A DNA stretch of 64,000 bases, from positions 1,284,202 through 1,348,201 of the forward strand of contig JAHNZQ020003148.1 in NCBI GenBank assembly GCA_019155205.2, written 5' to 3'. The stretch is from Gracilaria vermiculophylla. Lineage: Eukaryota > Rhodophyta > Florideophyceae > Gracilariales > Gracilariaceae. The notes beneath the pieces were generated by a model that was given only the letters and a program-made list of their open reading frames with translations, was not told the origin of the DNA and searched no databases. A program made the position numbers and the translations under genes. Below are positions 41,920 through 52,035 of this stretch, one piece after another (position 1 is the first letter of the stretch; each line of letters opens with the position of its first letter).

Positions 41920-43395
41920 TCACGCCCACCCCGCCATGAGCCGCGCCCACTCGGCGCGCGACGCCGCCGACAGCCGCCGCTCAAACGCCGCAATGCGCCG
42001 CTCGCTCTCCTCCAGCGTCAGCTGCTCGCCGCCGCCGCCGCCGCGGCGCGCGGCGTACTTGTCGGCGGCCACGCCCGCGACGGCGGCGCAGCGCGCGCCG
42101 CACGACAGCCCCAGCCGCGCCACCAGCGCCGCGCCGCCCGCGGCGCTGTACAGCCGCTCGGCGCGCACGTCCACCCAGCGCAGCCGCGCGCCGTAGCGCC
42201 GCCGCACGTGGCGGAACACCGCCTCGGCGTTGCCCACGTACGACAGCAGCTTGTCGAACGCGCCCAGCCGCGCGTCGTCGCGCAGCTCCGCCAGCCGCAG
42301 CCGCGCGTTCACCCCCGCCGCCGTCTCCATCCACTGGTACCCGTCGCGCCGCGCAAAGTACCCCGTGCGCGCCAGGCTGCGCATCACCGCCGCCAGCCGC
42401 CGCCGGATCACCACCACCGACACGTCGTACCCGCTGCCCAAAAACTCGTCCAGCACCACGTCGTACATCCAGCTCTTGAAGTTGGCGTTGCTCTCGCCGT
42501 ACACCGCGTCGCGCACGGTGTGCACCACGCACCCGCCGTCGCCGCCCACCTCCAGCACCGCGCGCACGTCCTCCACGCGCCGCACCGCCCCGCCCGCCGC
42601 CGCGCTGCGCCCCCACCGCGCGCGCCGCAGCGCCCCGCACTCCACCGCGTGCGACTGCCACGCCGCGCCGCCGCCGCCGCGCAGCGCCGCCACCACCCCC
42701 GCGCGCACCAGCGGCACCTTGACGCGCCGCCGCCGCGCGTACGACTCGCGCAGCCGCACGTGCTGCATGCGCATGGCGCCGCCGCCGGAGCACCCGCCGC
42801 GCGCGCACCGCCCCTCGTGCACCGCGCGCACCGGGTTGTCCACCGCCGCCAGCACGCGCGCCAGGTACAGCGACCCGCAGCGCCCGACGTTGAGCGAGAA
42901 CACCAGCCGCGCCACGGGCGCCAGCGCCGCCGCCACCGCCGCCGGCGCCGCGCGCCGGTTCGCCTCGGCCACCGCCAGCACGTCGCCGTCCGCCAGCGCC
43001 GCCGCCCCGCCCGCCACCCGGTCGCGCACCCAGCGCAGCGCCGCGAACGACGCCAGCGCCTGCAGCGGCACGTCCAGCACGCGCACGTGGCTGCCCGCGC
43101 GCCGCGCCGCCGCGCGCGCCGCCGCCGCCACGCGCGCCCCGCCGCCGCCGCCGCCGTCGTCGCCGCGCCAGTCGCCGAACAGCGCCACCACGTGCAGCGT
43201 GTGCAGCCGCCGCGCCGCGCAGCGCAGCAGCGCCAGCTGCGCCGCCTCGCGCACGTCCGCCAGCGGCACGTACAGCCGCGCCTCGCGCGCGCCGCTCGCG
43301 TCGCGCGCGCGCAGCACGCGCTGCACAAAGCGCTCCATCTCCTCATCGTCGTCGTCGCCGCCGCCGTCCACGTCCATGTCGTCCATGTCGTCCAT

Positions 43396-43438
<43 letters not shown>

Positions 43439-45051
43439 TTGTCCTTGTCGTCATCGTCGTCGCCGTCGCCGTCGCCGTCGCCGCCGTCGCCGGCGCGCGG
43501 CGGCGGCGGCGGCACGAGCTCGAAGCGCGCGGCGCGCAGCAGGCGCGACAGCGCGCGGAAGCGCGGGTGCTCCACGAGCAGCACCAGCACGCCGCGCCGG
43601 CGGCGCGGCACGACGCGCAGCGGCACGCGCAGCAGCGCGGCGCGGCGCACGGCCAGGCGCAGCGCGGCGGCGTCGATGGCGCCGACGGCGCGCAGCGCGC
43701 GGAAGCGGTGGCGCCCCAGCGCGCGCATCCAGCGCAGCAGCTCGTGCGCGCGCCACGTCTCGACGGCGCGCAGCGGCGCGAAGCGGCGCGCGGCGTCGGG
43801 GCCCAGCCAGCGCGCGTCCACGCGCGCCAGCTCGGCGCGCGGCACGGCGGCGACGGCGGCGGCGGCGGCGTCGGCGGCGGCGGCGGCGTGCGCCGAGGCG
43901 TCGGCGGCGAACAGGCGCGCGACCATTTTGCCGCTGGTGGCGCCGTCCGGGGCGCGCAGCACGCGCCCGAGCGCCTCGTACCACGCGGCCTTGAGCAGCA
44001 CGTTGTGCAGGTTGAGAAAGCGCATCTCGATGATGCGGCACTGCGCCAGGACGGTGACGGACGGGGCGTGGGCGAAGGGGGGGGCGTGCGGCGCGTAGGG
44101 CGCGGGCGGCGGGCACAGCGTCCTGGGGCAGCGCAGCACGTGCAGCGAGGCGTTGGCGGCGACGGAGCGCGCGAGCGCGTTCTGCGCGGTGTACGCCACG
44201 CGGCGGTCGTCGGCGAAGATGACGGTCTGGCGGCGGGTGAGGAAGTTCATGGCGCGGTCGTCGCGGCGCACGCGGTGCACAAACGGCGAGCGCCACGCCA
44301 GCACCCACGGCACGAACATGCTGTGGCCGGGCGGCAGCGCCAGGATGCGGTCGCGCAGCCACGGCAGGCAGTTGTGCGACACAAACTCGTCGTAGTCGAG
44401 CAGCACAAAGTGCGTGCCGCCCACGCGGCGGCCGGCGTCCAGCAGCAGCTGGCGGTCGGCCAGCTCGTCGCGGCGCCACTCGCCGGAGCGGTTGAGCACC
44501 AGCTCCACGTGCGGCGAGCGCAGCAGCTGCACGCGCGTGTCGTCGGCGCTGTGGTCGTCCAGCGCCACCACCGAGTGCGCCACGGCGCCCAGCGCGGGCA
44601 GCAGCGCGCGCAGCGCGCTGTGCGCGTTGCGCAGCTCCACCAGCGCCACCACCTTGCCGCCGCCGCGCGCCCCGCGCAGCCGGTTGCACGTGCGCAGCTC
44701 GTGCACCAGCGGCGACAGCGCGCGCCGCCCGCACAGCTCGCGCCCCAGCGCCGCCTCCTCGGCCAGCAGCTGCGCGCGGTCGCGCGCGCGCGGTCGCGTG
44801 CGCCACGACGGCGGCGGCGGCGCCGGCGCCGGCGCCGGCGGCGGCGGCGGCGGCGCCACCAGCCGCGCCGTCAGCGCCAGCGCCAGCAGCAGCAGCAGCA
44901 GCAGCAGCGGCGGCAGCAGCAGCGCGCCGCCGCCGCCGCCGCCGACGGCGGCGCGCCCATTGGCGCACCACTGCTTGACGCGGCGCGCGGCGCGCAGCGC
45001 GCTGCGGCGCAGCGCGCGCGCGCGGTCGGGTCGCGGCCGCCCGCGCGCCAT
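41920..45051 (-). CDS. Glycosyltransferase-sulfotransferase fusion, type II membrane protein
   Basis: 1,043 residues from ATG at 45051. A basic N-terminus precedes one Leu-rich transmembrane segment (about 43-65), the Golgi type II layout, and a Pro stem. Residues about 105-480 form a GT2-like glycosyltransferase: [40 protein letters not shown], the DxD-like LLDYDEFVS near 220, and [16 protein letters not shown]. An Asp-rich linker (about 527-558, GTC microsatellite) follows. Residues about 710-1043 are sulfotransferase-like: [19 protein letters not shown] is the 5' PAPS phosphosulfate loop, then [44 protein letters not shown] and [13 protein letters not shown], as in algal sulfotransferases. 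Probably builds and sulfates a galactan or other matrix polysaccharide; substrate is inferred. Confidence 0.85.
43376..43440. repeat. GTC microsatellite encoding poly-Asp linker
   Basis: Repeated GTC (and GTCCAT) units on the plus strand encode the Asp/Met-rich linker of the GT-sulfotransferase on the minus strand; related GTC/GCC triplets continue to about 43490. The frame is kept because the unit is a triplet. Confidence 0.9.
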
Positions 45052-45435
45052 CGCTGCGGCGGCGCGCGCCCCTCTCGGTCGCCTCTCGGTCGGCTGCCGC
45101 ACGGCGCTGCGCGCGGCTGTTCGGTCGCCTCTGGCGCCGCTCTCGGTCGCTGCGCGCTGCGCTCCCGGTGCGGCGGCGCGCGCCCCTCTGTCGTCGGCCG
45201 CTCTGGCGCCGCTCTCGGTCGCTGCCCGCTGCGCGCTCCGCCGCGCCCGCAATTGCCAATTGCACCGCCGCCGTCCAAATTGCGCCCCGCTCGCCGCCGC
45301 CGCAATTGGCCCATTGCACCGCCGCCGCCGCTCTTGCTCATCGCCTCCGCGCGGCGGCGCCAACGCATCGCCGCCGTCCGCCATCCCCCCCCCCCCCCCC
45401 TTCCCCCCCGCCCCCACGCACAGCAGCGCGCCGCC
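45052..45435. promoter_or_regulatory. Divergent promoter region, GT-sulfotransferase / uL2
   Basis: 384 bp between two head-to-head start codons. It contains a direct repeat (TCTGGCGCCGCTCTCGGTCG at about 45130 and 45205), CAATTGC elements around 45251-45310 and a C-rich run (45387-45400) shortly before the uL2 ATG. No TATA box. Pyrimidine-rich 5' ends are common for ribosomal protein mRNAs. Confidence 0.5.
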
Positions 45436-46197
45436 ATGGGCAGAGTGATCCGCGGCCAGAGAAAGGGCGCCGGCGGCATCTTCAAGTCGCACACGTCCAA
45501 GCGCAAGGGCGCCGCCAAGCTGCGCGCCCTCGACTACTCGGAGCGCCACGGCTACATCCGCGGCACCGTCAAGGACATCATCCACGACCCCGGCCGCGGC
45601 GCCCCGCTCGCCAAGGTCGTCTTCCGCGACCGCGTGCGCTACCGCAAGAACGCAGAGCTCTTCATCGCCGCCGAGGGCATGTACACCGGCCAGTTCCTCT
45701 ACTGCGGCCGCAAGGCCAACCTCTCCATCGGCAACGTCATGCCGCTCTCCGAGATGCCCGAGGGCACCATCGTGTGCAACGTCGAGGCCAAGAACGGCGA
45801 TCGCGGCAAGCTCGCCCGCGCCAGCGGCGACTACGTCACCGTCATCGGCCACCTGGAAGCAAACAAGACCCGCATCCGCCTCCCCTCCGGATCGCGCAAG
45901 ATCGTCCCCAGCACCTGCCGCGCCATGGTCGGCATTGTTGCGGGCGGCGGAAGAACCGACAAGCCCATGCTCAAGGCCGGCACCGCCTACCACAAGTACC
46001 GCGTCAAGCGCAACTCGTGGCCCAAGGTCAGAGGTGTCGCCATGAACCCGGTTGAGCATCCCCACGGCGGTGGAAACCATCAGCACGTGGGACATCCCAC
46101 CACAGTCCGTCGTGACGCACCAGCTGGTAAGAAGGTCGGCCTCATTGCTGCGCGCCGCACAGGTCGTATTCGCGGTGGTAAGCCCTCCAAGGAGTAG
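45436..46197 (+). CDS. RPL8: Cytosolic 60S ribosomal protein uL2 (RPL8)
   Basis: 253 residues from ATG at 45436. Near-canonical uL2: [19 protein letters not shown] at the start, [55 protein letters not shown], and the C-terminal [11 protein letters not shown] with the conserved His near the peptidyl-transferase centre. No introns. Full length for eukaryotic uL2. The first two-thirds use almost only C/G-ending codons, whereas the last 50 codons use A/T endings freely, so the edge of the GC-rich block falls inside this gene. Convergent with the proteasome gene. Confidence 0.98.
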   Translation: MGRVIRGQRKGAGGIFKSHTSKRKGAAKLRALDYSERHGYIRGTVKDIIHDPGRGAPLAKVVFRDRVRYRKNAELFIAAEGMYTGQFLYCGRKANLSIGNVMPLSEMPEGTIVCNVEAKNGDRGKLARASGDYVTVIGHLEANKTRIRLPSGSRKIVPSTCRAMVGIVAGGGRTDKPMLKAGTAYHKYRVKRNSWPKVRGVAMNPVEHPHGGGNHQHVGHPTTVRRDAPAGKKVGLIAARRTGRIRGGKPSKE

Positions 46198-46635
46198 ACT
46201 CCCTGCACCTACTTGAAAAGTAAAACACCATATCTACCAAAACCCATACGTCCTTTTGCTAAACGCCCCCCTGTTTATTCACTGTCTACTACTCTCACCC
46301 ATCGCCGTACCTCAACGCCCTCTGCGCTCCTCACATGGCCGTGCAATCCCAACTTGTCGTGTTCATCACACACATCTCAATACTCGCACACACCCACATA
46401 AAAAGTGCGCCCAATGTCTAGTACACACACACACACACACACACACATGCGCGACGTTTTGGCCTCTACTTGTTTACACCACAACCAGTACCGTATCTTT
46501 TAATCACACTCCACACACAACCCTTTTCTGCCCGACTCTTGTCTCCCACGCCAGTCAAATCAACGATACGCAAGCACGACGCATACTCTCCGTCCGCCGC
46601 TGCGCAACAACGCCATCTTCACTTCATTACACTCT
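46198..46635. other. Convergent 3' intergenic region with (AC)n
   Basis: 438 bp between the uL2 and proteasome stops. Holds an uninterrupted CA dinucleotide repeat at 46423-46447 and C/A-rich flanks. No gene. Confidence 0.7.
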
Positions 46636-47454
46636 TTACGCGTCAGGCTTGTCGGATGCTAAAACACCGGCACTGTTCAGCAATGATTCCAGCTCCTTGT
46701 CTGTTAATTGATGGTGCACAACGCTGCCGTCTTTGAGGCACACGGTCGAAATCTCCAGCTTCTCCGGCGACAGAGTTGCGCTGTCCATAGTCTTTGTCAG
46801 CACCTTGATCGCAAGTGACAGCGCATCCTTGAGCTTCATTTCATCCTTGTAGTCGCTCTTCAAAATGCTGCTCGCCGCATTGGAATTCGCCCCGATGCTC
46901 GTCGCCTTCCACCCGCCGTAGTTTCCGCTGGGGTCACTCTGATAAAGCTGGAACCCGTAGTGAACGTCCCACCCCGCAAACAAAAAGCTCACCCCAAAGG
47001 GGCGCAGGCCCCCAAACTGCGTGTACGTCTGCTTGGTGTCGCAAATCTGCTGCAGCAGGTGCTCCACCGGAATGGGCTCTTGGTACGAAAACGCGTACCT
47101 CTGCGCCGCGAGCCGCGCTTGATTGATGAGAATGTTGGCGTCGGCGGTGATGCCAGCCACGGCGCACATTATGTGAGAGTCGATCTTGTACATTTTCTCC
47201 GATCGCTTCATCGTGTCCAGCAGCTTGGACGCCGTCTTCTTTTCGGCCGCCAGAACAACTCCCTCTGTGGACAGCACTCCAACCGCTGCACCTGCGTTGC
47301 CAATCGCTTCCATCGCATATTCCACTTGAAACAGGCGCCCTTCCGGCGAAAACGTTCTGTTGGATCGGTTAGTACAAATCAGCTCGTCGCAGTGCGTGTT
47401 GAAAAGTCATCGCGTTGAATCTTACGTTGTTCTTGAATCATATCGTCGAGCCAT
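46636..47454 (-). CDS. PSMA4: 20S proteasome alpha subunit, PSMA4 (alpha3) type
   Basis: Two exons: 47426-47454 (29 nt, [10 protein letters not shown]) and 46636-47356, with a 69-nt intron having GTAAGA donor, a perfect TACTAAC branch site and CAACAG acceptor; together 249 residues. The N-terminus [30 protein letters not shown] is the alpha-subunit signature. [34 protein letters not shown] and [10 protein letters not shown] are the blocks specific to PSMA4/PAC. The C-terminus is short, ending SDKPDA, and lacks the Lys/Glu-rich tail of animal PSMA4. Part of the alpha ring that gates the catalytic core. Confidence 0.97.
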
Positions 47455-47933
47455 CGCGGATGCGTTTGCTTTTGGCGTAGTCTACTGGCGGACGCCGTGC
47501 GGATTCACTCCTTGCTTAACACGCCGATTGTTGCTTGTCGACTCACTCCAGGCCGCGATGATCTGTGATCTGGCCACAGAATTATCGAAACGATTGTTTG
47601 CAACGCCCAAACGGTCTTTGTAGCTATCCGCAGTCCAGAGCTCTGCCGCGTTAACGAGACACACGTACCCCGGACTCTGAACAACAACCAAAGCTTCCGT
47701 GATGCCGATTGACAACGCGCCACGCACCAAGCTCCAGCAGCTTCTACTCCCTCACTATGGTACAGGTGCAGCGATCAGAGAACGCAGAATTATTTTTGGT
47801 TGCCAACGATAAAATTAAAAAAAAGTTTTTTAACAGTTGATTAAAACGCACACCAAAACCGCCCCAGTGTGAAATATGGCCAATCAAGCGCTCTATGTGG
47901 CCCATATCGCAGTCTTAAACCCCTTTTACTTAC
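47455..47933. other. Intergenic region
   Basis: Upstream of the proteasome gene. An 82-codon minus-strand frame (47482-47730) has moderately protein-like composition but no ATG start and no supported splice link, so it is not called. An AT-rich stretch at 47795-47845 may be a promoter or terminator element. Confidence 0.4.
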
Positions 47934-48219
47934 CCGTTTTTGTTCCTTGAACCCCGACTACCATAGCTGCCCATTTGATAACGCCCATGTCGTGAGGCGA
48001 CCGGCTTCGCAAAACTTCTTGCATTATCTTCAGCTTTCCTCCGTCCATAGTGAGTTTGTCTCTTTCCGACTGAGCTTGACATGTACCGTGAGTTGCCGTG
48101 AGGCATTTTTGCAACCCATTCTCCTGGGCATCAACCTGGATCCCAGGAGCTTGAGCCGCACGAAGAGCTTGTTCTGTGCCTTTCATTCTGGAAAACACCA
48201 GCATGTTCCGTGCTGCCAT
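47934..48219 (-). CDS. Possible first exon of a small unidentified gene
   Basis: From ATG at 48219 a 95-codon frame (start MAARNMLVFSRMKGTEQALR) runs into a consensus splice donor, CGG|GTAAGT, at 47934/47933. Residue composition is balanced and amphipathic (QVDAQENGLQKCL, KLTMDGGKLKIMQEVLRS). A matching downstream exon was not found, and the ATG is only 51 bp from that of the Sel1 protein on the other strand. It could be real and divergent, or a chance ORF. Confidence 0.3.
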
Positions 48220-48269
48220 TTCTGGGCCGCATTTTTGAAGCTGTGTTCAGTTCATGCCGACCAGGCTCG

Positions 48270-51200
48270 ATGGAAAAACCCCGCAGCAAGCACCAGGATG
48301 CCATCGCGGCGATGGTGGCCAAGGCGCTCCATCGCTACGCCAGCCTCGTGGCTCAAGGCGTATCAGGATCTGCTCCAAACCCCGGCTCTGCCGTCAAGAT
48401 TTACAACCGAGCAGTTTTAGCGGGCCATGTGCCCAGCTTGTACAGCTTGGCAAAGATGCACGAACAAGGTGCTGGGACCGAGAGGGATCCCGAAACAGCG
48501 GTGAAACTGTACATGCGTGCAGTGTCAAGCGGGCATATCCCCAGTAAGATCGCTCTGGCGCACTGCTATCGCTCGGGAGATGGTGTGGAACAAGATGCTG
48601 AAAAATGCCTCACTCTTCTGCGTGAAGCAGTCAACGAAGGCTGCTCGAGCAGTCTTGTGGCTCTTGGAGACTGCTTTCGTGATGGATTTGGCGTCGAGGT
48701 GGATCAAGAAGCAGCCGTCAGATCATATCGAAAAGCAATAGAGAGGGGATGTTCTCTGGGACACGTCCGTCTTGGGGAATGCTACAGAGAGGGTAAAGGT
48801 GTGAGCACGGAAGAGGCAGCTGCATTTAAACATTTTTCCATCGCGGCGAACGAAAGTGAGCCATCTGCGTACATGCAACTGGCACGGTGCTACTATCGGG
48901 GACAAGGCACTCAAAAAGACATGAAAGCCTTCTTCCTGTGGACCAAAAAAGCAGCTGATGAAGCGAAGGACAGAGCTGCCATGTACATTGTGGCAAGCAT
49001 GTATGCAGAGGGCGATGTTGTTCGAAAGGATTACCATTCCATGTATTCGTATTTTTCAAAGTCGGCAGCGTGCGATTTGCCGCGAGCCAAGGTTGCGGTA
49101 GCCGAATGTCTGCTTCGCGGATGTGGAACGGATAAGAAAGTGGAAAAGGCTGTGGAACTTTTGGAGTCACTTGCCGAGCAGGGAAACACAGACGCCTGCC
49201 TGACGTTAAGCGAGTGTTATTTTGAAGGGAATGGAGTCATTAAAGACTCAGCGAAAGGACTCCTGTACTGCGATAAAGCTGTTGTGGCTGGAAAGTACAT
49301 CGCGAGCTACATACTCGGCACTCGTTATGCGAGCGGAAGTGGTGTCGAACAATCCAATACAAACGCGTTCATACATTTTAGACGAGCGGCAGAGGGTGGA
49401 ATCAGCAAGGCTCATGTTGAAGTAGCAAAGTTTTACTTCAAAGGTGAAAGCGTTGCGAAAGACCTCGTGAGCGGAGTGAAGCACCTACAAGCAGCAGTTT
49501 TGGCTTCAAATTCCGATGCAGCTGTCATGCTAGCAGAGTGCTATCGTCTTGGGTTCGGTGTTGCTGCCTGCGGAGAAACAGCTTATTCGCTGTATGCTAA
49601 AGCTGCAAGTATGGGGAACACCGATGGCATGTTTGAACTGGCGCAGTGCAACATCTTCGGAGACGGCTGCATCAAGAACCATGCGCGAGCGAGAAATCTC
49701 TTGCAAGAATTATCGGATCGAGGGCACGCTAAAGCCACACGTCTTCTCGCTTGGTTTTACTACACTGGTGAAAGCATACCCGTCAACTACAAACGTGCCG
49801 CAGAATTATTTCAAAAAGCCAGCGATTTGGGCGACATGGAGGCTTGCTGTAGCCTAGGGCTATGCCTGCGATTGGGACGAGGGGTTACAAAGGATCTGAA
49901 CCAAGCTTTCCATACATACGAACGAGCTGCTAAAGCGGGATATAGTCCAGCAGCAATAAATGTGGCCCTGTGCTACGAGAGAGGAGTTGGGGTCGACGTT
50001 GATCTAGAAGCGGCGTTGCATCAATACGAGGAGCTCATCCTCAACAGATACTCGCAGCTGACGCGAAACTTTCTTCTATGTTGTGAGCGCGTCAAAGGAA
50101 ATGATAAGATTGCTGAAAGAGAAATGTACGTCTTGAAAAGAATTATGTCAAAGCACCGGCACTCGTACATTGTGTTGAGAATGGCACACAACTACCTGAA
50201 AGGGCACGGGGAGCCACAAAGGACCGAGAAAGCTTTTGAAATGGTTCAAGGGGTTGCGAAAGAACGGAAATCCGCTTACGCTCTTCGTTTCCTTGCATAT
50301 TGCTGGAAACACGGAAAGGGAACCCCACGTAATGAAGCGAATGCTATGGATTTGATAAAGAAAGCTTGCGAAAGGGGATCTCAAAAGGCGAAGGTGTTAC
50401 TAGCTGTCTGGCTTATGAAAGGTGTGAATGGATTGACAGACGAAGCAAAAGCCGTGACTTTATTGCAAGAAGCGTCCAAGAATGGCTGCGAGATTGCAAC
50501 AGTGATGCTTGGTGACCTTTACTATGATGGTTGCTTCCGCCTTGGGGATAAGGAGTATTGCGTGAGGGAAGTTGATTATAATCGTGCATGGACCCTGTAT
50601 AAAGCTGCAGGAGACCGAGGTGATGCGTTGTACAGAAAAGCTCGGTGCTTCTTTCACGGACACGGAGTTTCAGCTGATTCTGAGGTAGGCCAACAGCTGC
50701 TTAAGCGCTCTGCTGAAAGAGGATATCCGCATGCCCAAATTCAATTGGCAAAGCTATATGAGCGAGGGGCCTCGGGGCTCGAACGAGATCTAGTTCTATC
50801 TTTCAGACTACTTCAGAAAGCGAAGCTACAGCTTGGGAAAGGCGCAAGAGGAGTTGCTCTGCATAGTATGTCTGTGTTCCTTCAAACCCATGGTCGATAT
50901 CTTCAATTGGAGATGGATGACCCAACCAAGTATTCATCTGAATATCTGAGAAAACTTTTGGAAGAGGCAGCAGCTGTAGACAACTTGAAGGCCTTAAATG
51001 ACCTGGCTGTGAATCTTGAGCGCAAAACAGAGACATATGCTTCTCAAGAGGACAAAAATTTGGAATCAAGTACGGAGGCATTCGAAATGTTCATGCGAGC
51101 GGAAACGTTAGCCCGTGCCCAGGCAAACATTGGCATATGTTTTGAAATGGGCATTGGTACATGCTGCAACTCGAAACTCGCAAGAGAACGCTATGAGAAA

Positions 51201-51575
51201 TCTGCAAGCAAAAACGACACCGTAGCAATGAATAATTTAGCTCTTTGTCTGATAGATGACAAAGAGTACGATCGAGCAGCATTATTATTGCAGGATGCAT
51301 GCCGATTCGATGAATGCACTCCAGTGGTCAATATGGGCTGGCTATTCGAACGAGGATATGGCGTATCATCAGATCAAAAACGGGCCTTTCAGCTTTATCG
51401 TAAAGCTGCCATGAAGAATGACCCAATTGGGCATCTTAACCTTGCAACATGCTACGAACGAGAAATAGGTACAGGTCTGGATTTGAAACTGGCTGAAAAG
51501 CATTTTCGTTTATCTGAAGAATTTGGATGTGAGGAGGCCGCCCGAAGACTCGAGTCGCTGCGACAAAACAGATGA
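48270..51575 (+). CDS. Very long Sel1-like repeat protein
   Basis: 1,101 residues from the first ATG at 48270 (MEKPRSKHQ). Almost the whole chain is Sel1-like repeats of about 36 residues with the pattern A..LG.CY..G.GV..D...A...Y.KAA (for example ALAHCYRSGDGVEQDAEKCLTLL, RLGECYREGKGVSTEEAAAFKHF, SLGLCLRLGRGVTKDLNQAFHTY, INVALCYERGVGVDVDLEAALHQY). Roughly 26-28 repeats, some degenerate around residues 600-640. No signal peptide, membrane segment or enzymatic domain seen. Such alpha-solenoids scaffold complexes (ERAD Hrd3/SEL1L, chitin synthase regulators, signalling adaptors). This one is soluble and unusually long; the partner is unknown. Confidence 0.93.
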   Translation: MEKPRSKHQDAIAAMVAKALHRYASLVAQGVSGSAPNPGSAVKIYNRAVLAGHVPSLYSLAKMHEQGAGTERDPETAVKLYMRAVSSGHIPSKIALAHCYRSGDGVEQDAEKCLTLLREAVNEGCSSSLVALGDCFRDGFGVEVDQEAAVRSYRKAIERGCSLGHVRLGECYREGKGVSTEEAAAFKHFSIAANESEPSAYMQLARCYYRGQGTQKDMKAFFLWTKKAADEAKDRAAMYIVASMYAEGDVVRKDYHSMYSYFSKSAACDLPRAKVAVAECLLRGCGTDKKVEKAVELLESLAEQGNTDACLTLSECYFEGNGVIKDSAKGLLYCDKAVVAGKYIASYILGTRYASGSGVEQSNTNAFIHFRRAAEGGISKAHVEVAKFYFKGESVAKDLVSGVKHLQAAVLASNSDAAVMLAECYRLGFGVAACGETAYSLYAKAASMGNTDGMFELAQCNIFGDGCIKNHARARNLLQELSDRGHAKATRLLAWFYYTGESIPVNYKRAAELFQKASDLGDMEACCSLGLCLRLGRGVTKDLNQAFHTYERAAKAGYSPAAINVALCYERGVGVDVDLEAALHQYEELILNRYSQLTRNFLLCCERVKGNDKIAEREMYVLKRIMSKHRHSYIVLRMAHNYLKGHGEPQRTEKAFEMVQGVAKERKSAYALRFLAYCWKHGKGTPRNEANAMDLIKKACERGSQKAKVLLAVWLMKGVNGLTDEAKAVTLLQEASKNGCEIATVMLGDLYYDGCFRLGDKEYCVREVDYNRAWTLYKAAGDRGDALYRKARCFFHGHGVSADSEVGQQLLKRSAERGYPHAQIQLAKLYERGASGLERDLVLSFRLLQKAKLQLGKGARGVALHSMSVFLQTHGRYLQLEMDDPTKYSSEYLRKLLEEAAAVDNLKALNDLAVNLERKTETYASQEDKNLESSTEAFEMFMRAETLARAQANIGICFEMGIGTCCNSKLARERYEKSASKNDTVAMNNLALCLIDDKEYDRAALLLQDACRFDECTPVVNMGWLFERGYGVSSDQKRAFQLYRKAAMKNDPIGHLNLATCYEREIGTGLDLKLAEKHFRLSEEFGCEEAARRLESLRQNR

Positions 51576-52035
51576 CACTTGGGGAAAATTTTCCCGTTCG
51601 TGAATTGTCTTCTGAACGGACTTTTGTGAACAGCCTGTTGAACTGAAAAGCACTTTGCCTCAAATACATGCTGGAGGAGTGCACGTCATGGTTTTCAATC
51701 TGAAAGCGAACTTTTTCTCGATGACGACTACCCTATGAACCTCGTCGAGTAGTGGTTCGTGGCGCCATGAATAGAAAGAAAACTTTTACAAGAAGACGAC
51801 CAGCGATGCTAATTCATCCCCTCGAAAAACGGAGCCCATGGAATGATGGAGTTGAGACCTTAACAGCTGACTTCATTTATTCGTTTACACTAATCGATCT
51901 TTGGAGCCGGAACTATTGCTTCGCTGATGGTGCCTTGCATTAACGCGTTTCCGGACCGTGAAGGAGTTATGTTCAATGAAAGCAATGCTCTGATACCTCA
52001 TGAACCCATGCAGATCTGCGAACAGATGAAAATAG
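51576..52035. other. Convergent intergenic region
   Basis: 460 bp between the Sel1 stop and the stop of the minus-strand propeller-like gene. No gene seen. Confidence 0.6.

Larger units (their letters stand above)
31650..46030. other. Extremely GC-rich block with a sharp left edge and an intragenic right edge
   Basis: Between the end of the kelch gene and about two-thirds into the uL2 gene, nearly all third codon positions are G or C, Ala/Arg/Gly/Pro codons pile up, and both intergenic and coding DNA are affected. Sequence on both sides is ordinary. In uL2 the codons are almost purely C/G-ending up to about 45,900 and then regain A/T endings (from about 46,027: AGA GGT ... GTT GAG CAT). Genes inside are complete and belong to eukaryotic nuclear families, and the frame runs uninterrupted across the right edge. 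Confidence 0.85.

Noticed and set aside
40996..46197. Single 1,733-codon plus-strand open frame ending in uL2
   Set aside because: Only the last 253 codons are uL2. The rest is a shadow of the GT-sulfotransferase and bZIP genes; extreme GC removes stop codons on both strands.
47482..47730. 82-codon minus-strand frame with protein-like composition upstream of the proteasome gene
   Set aside because: Starts with GTG, and splice phases from the possible exon at 47934-48219 do not enter this frame.
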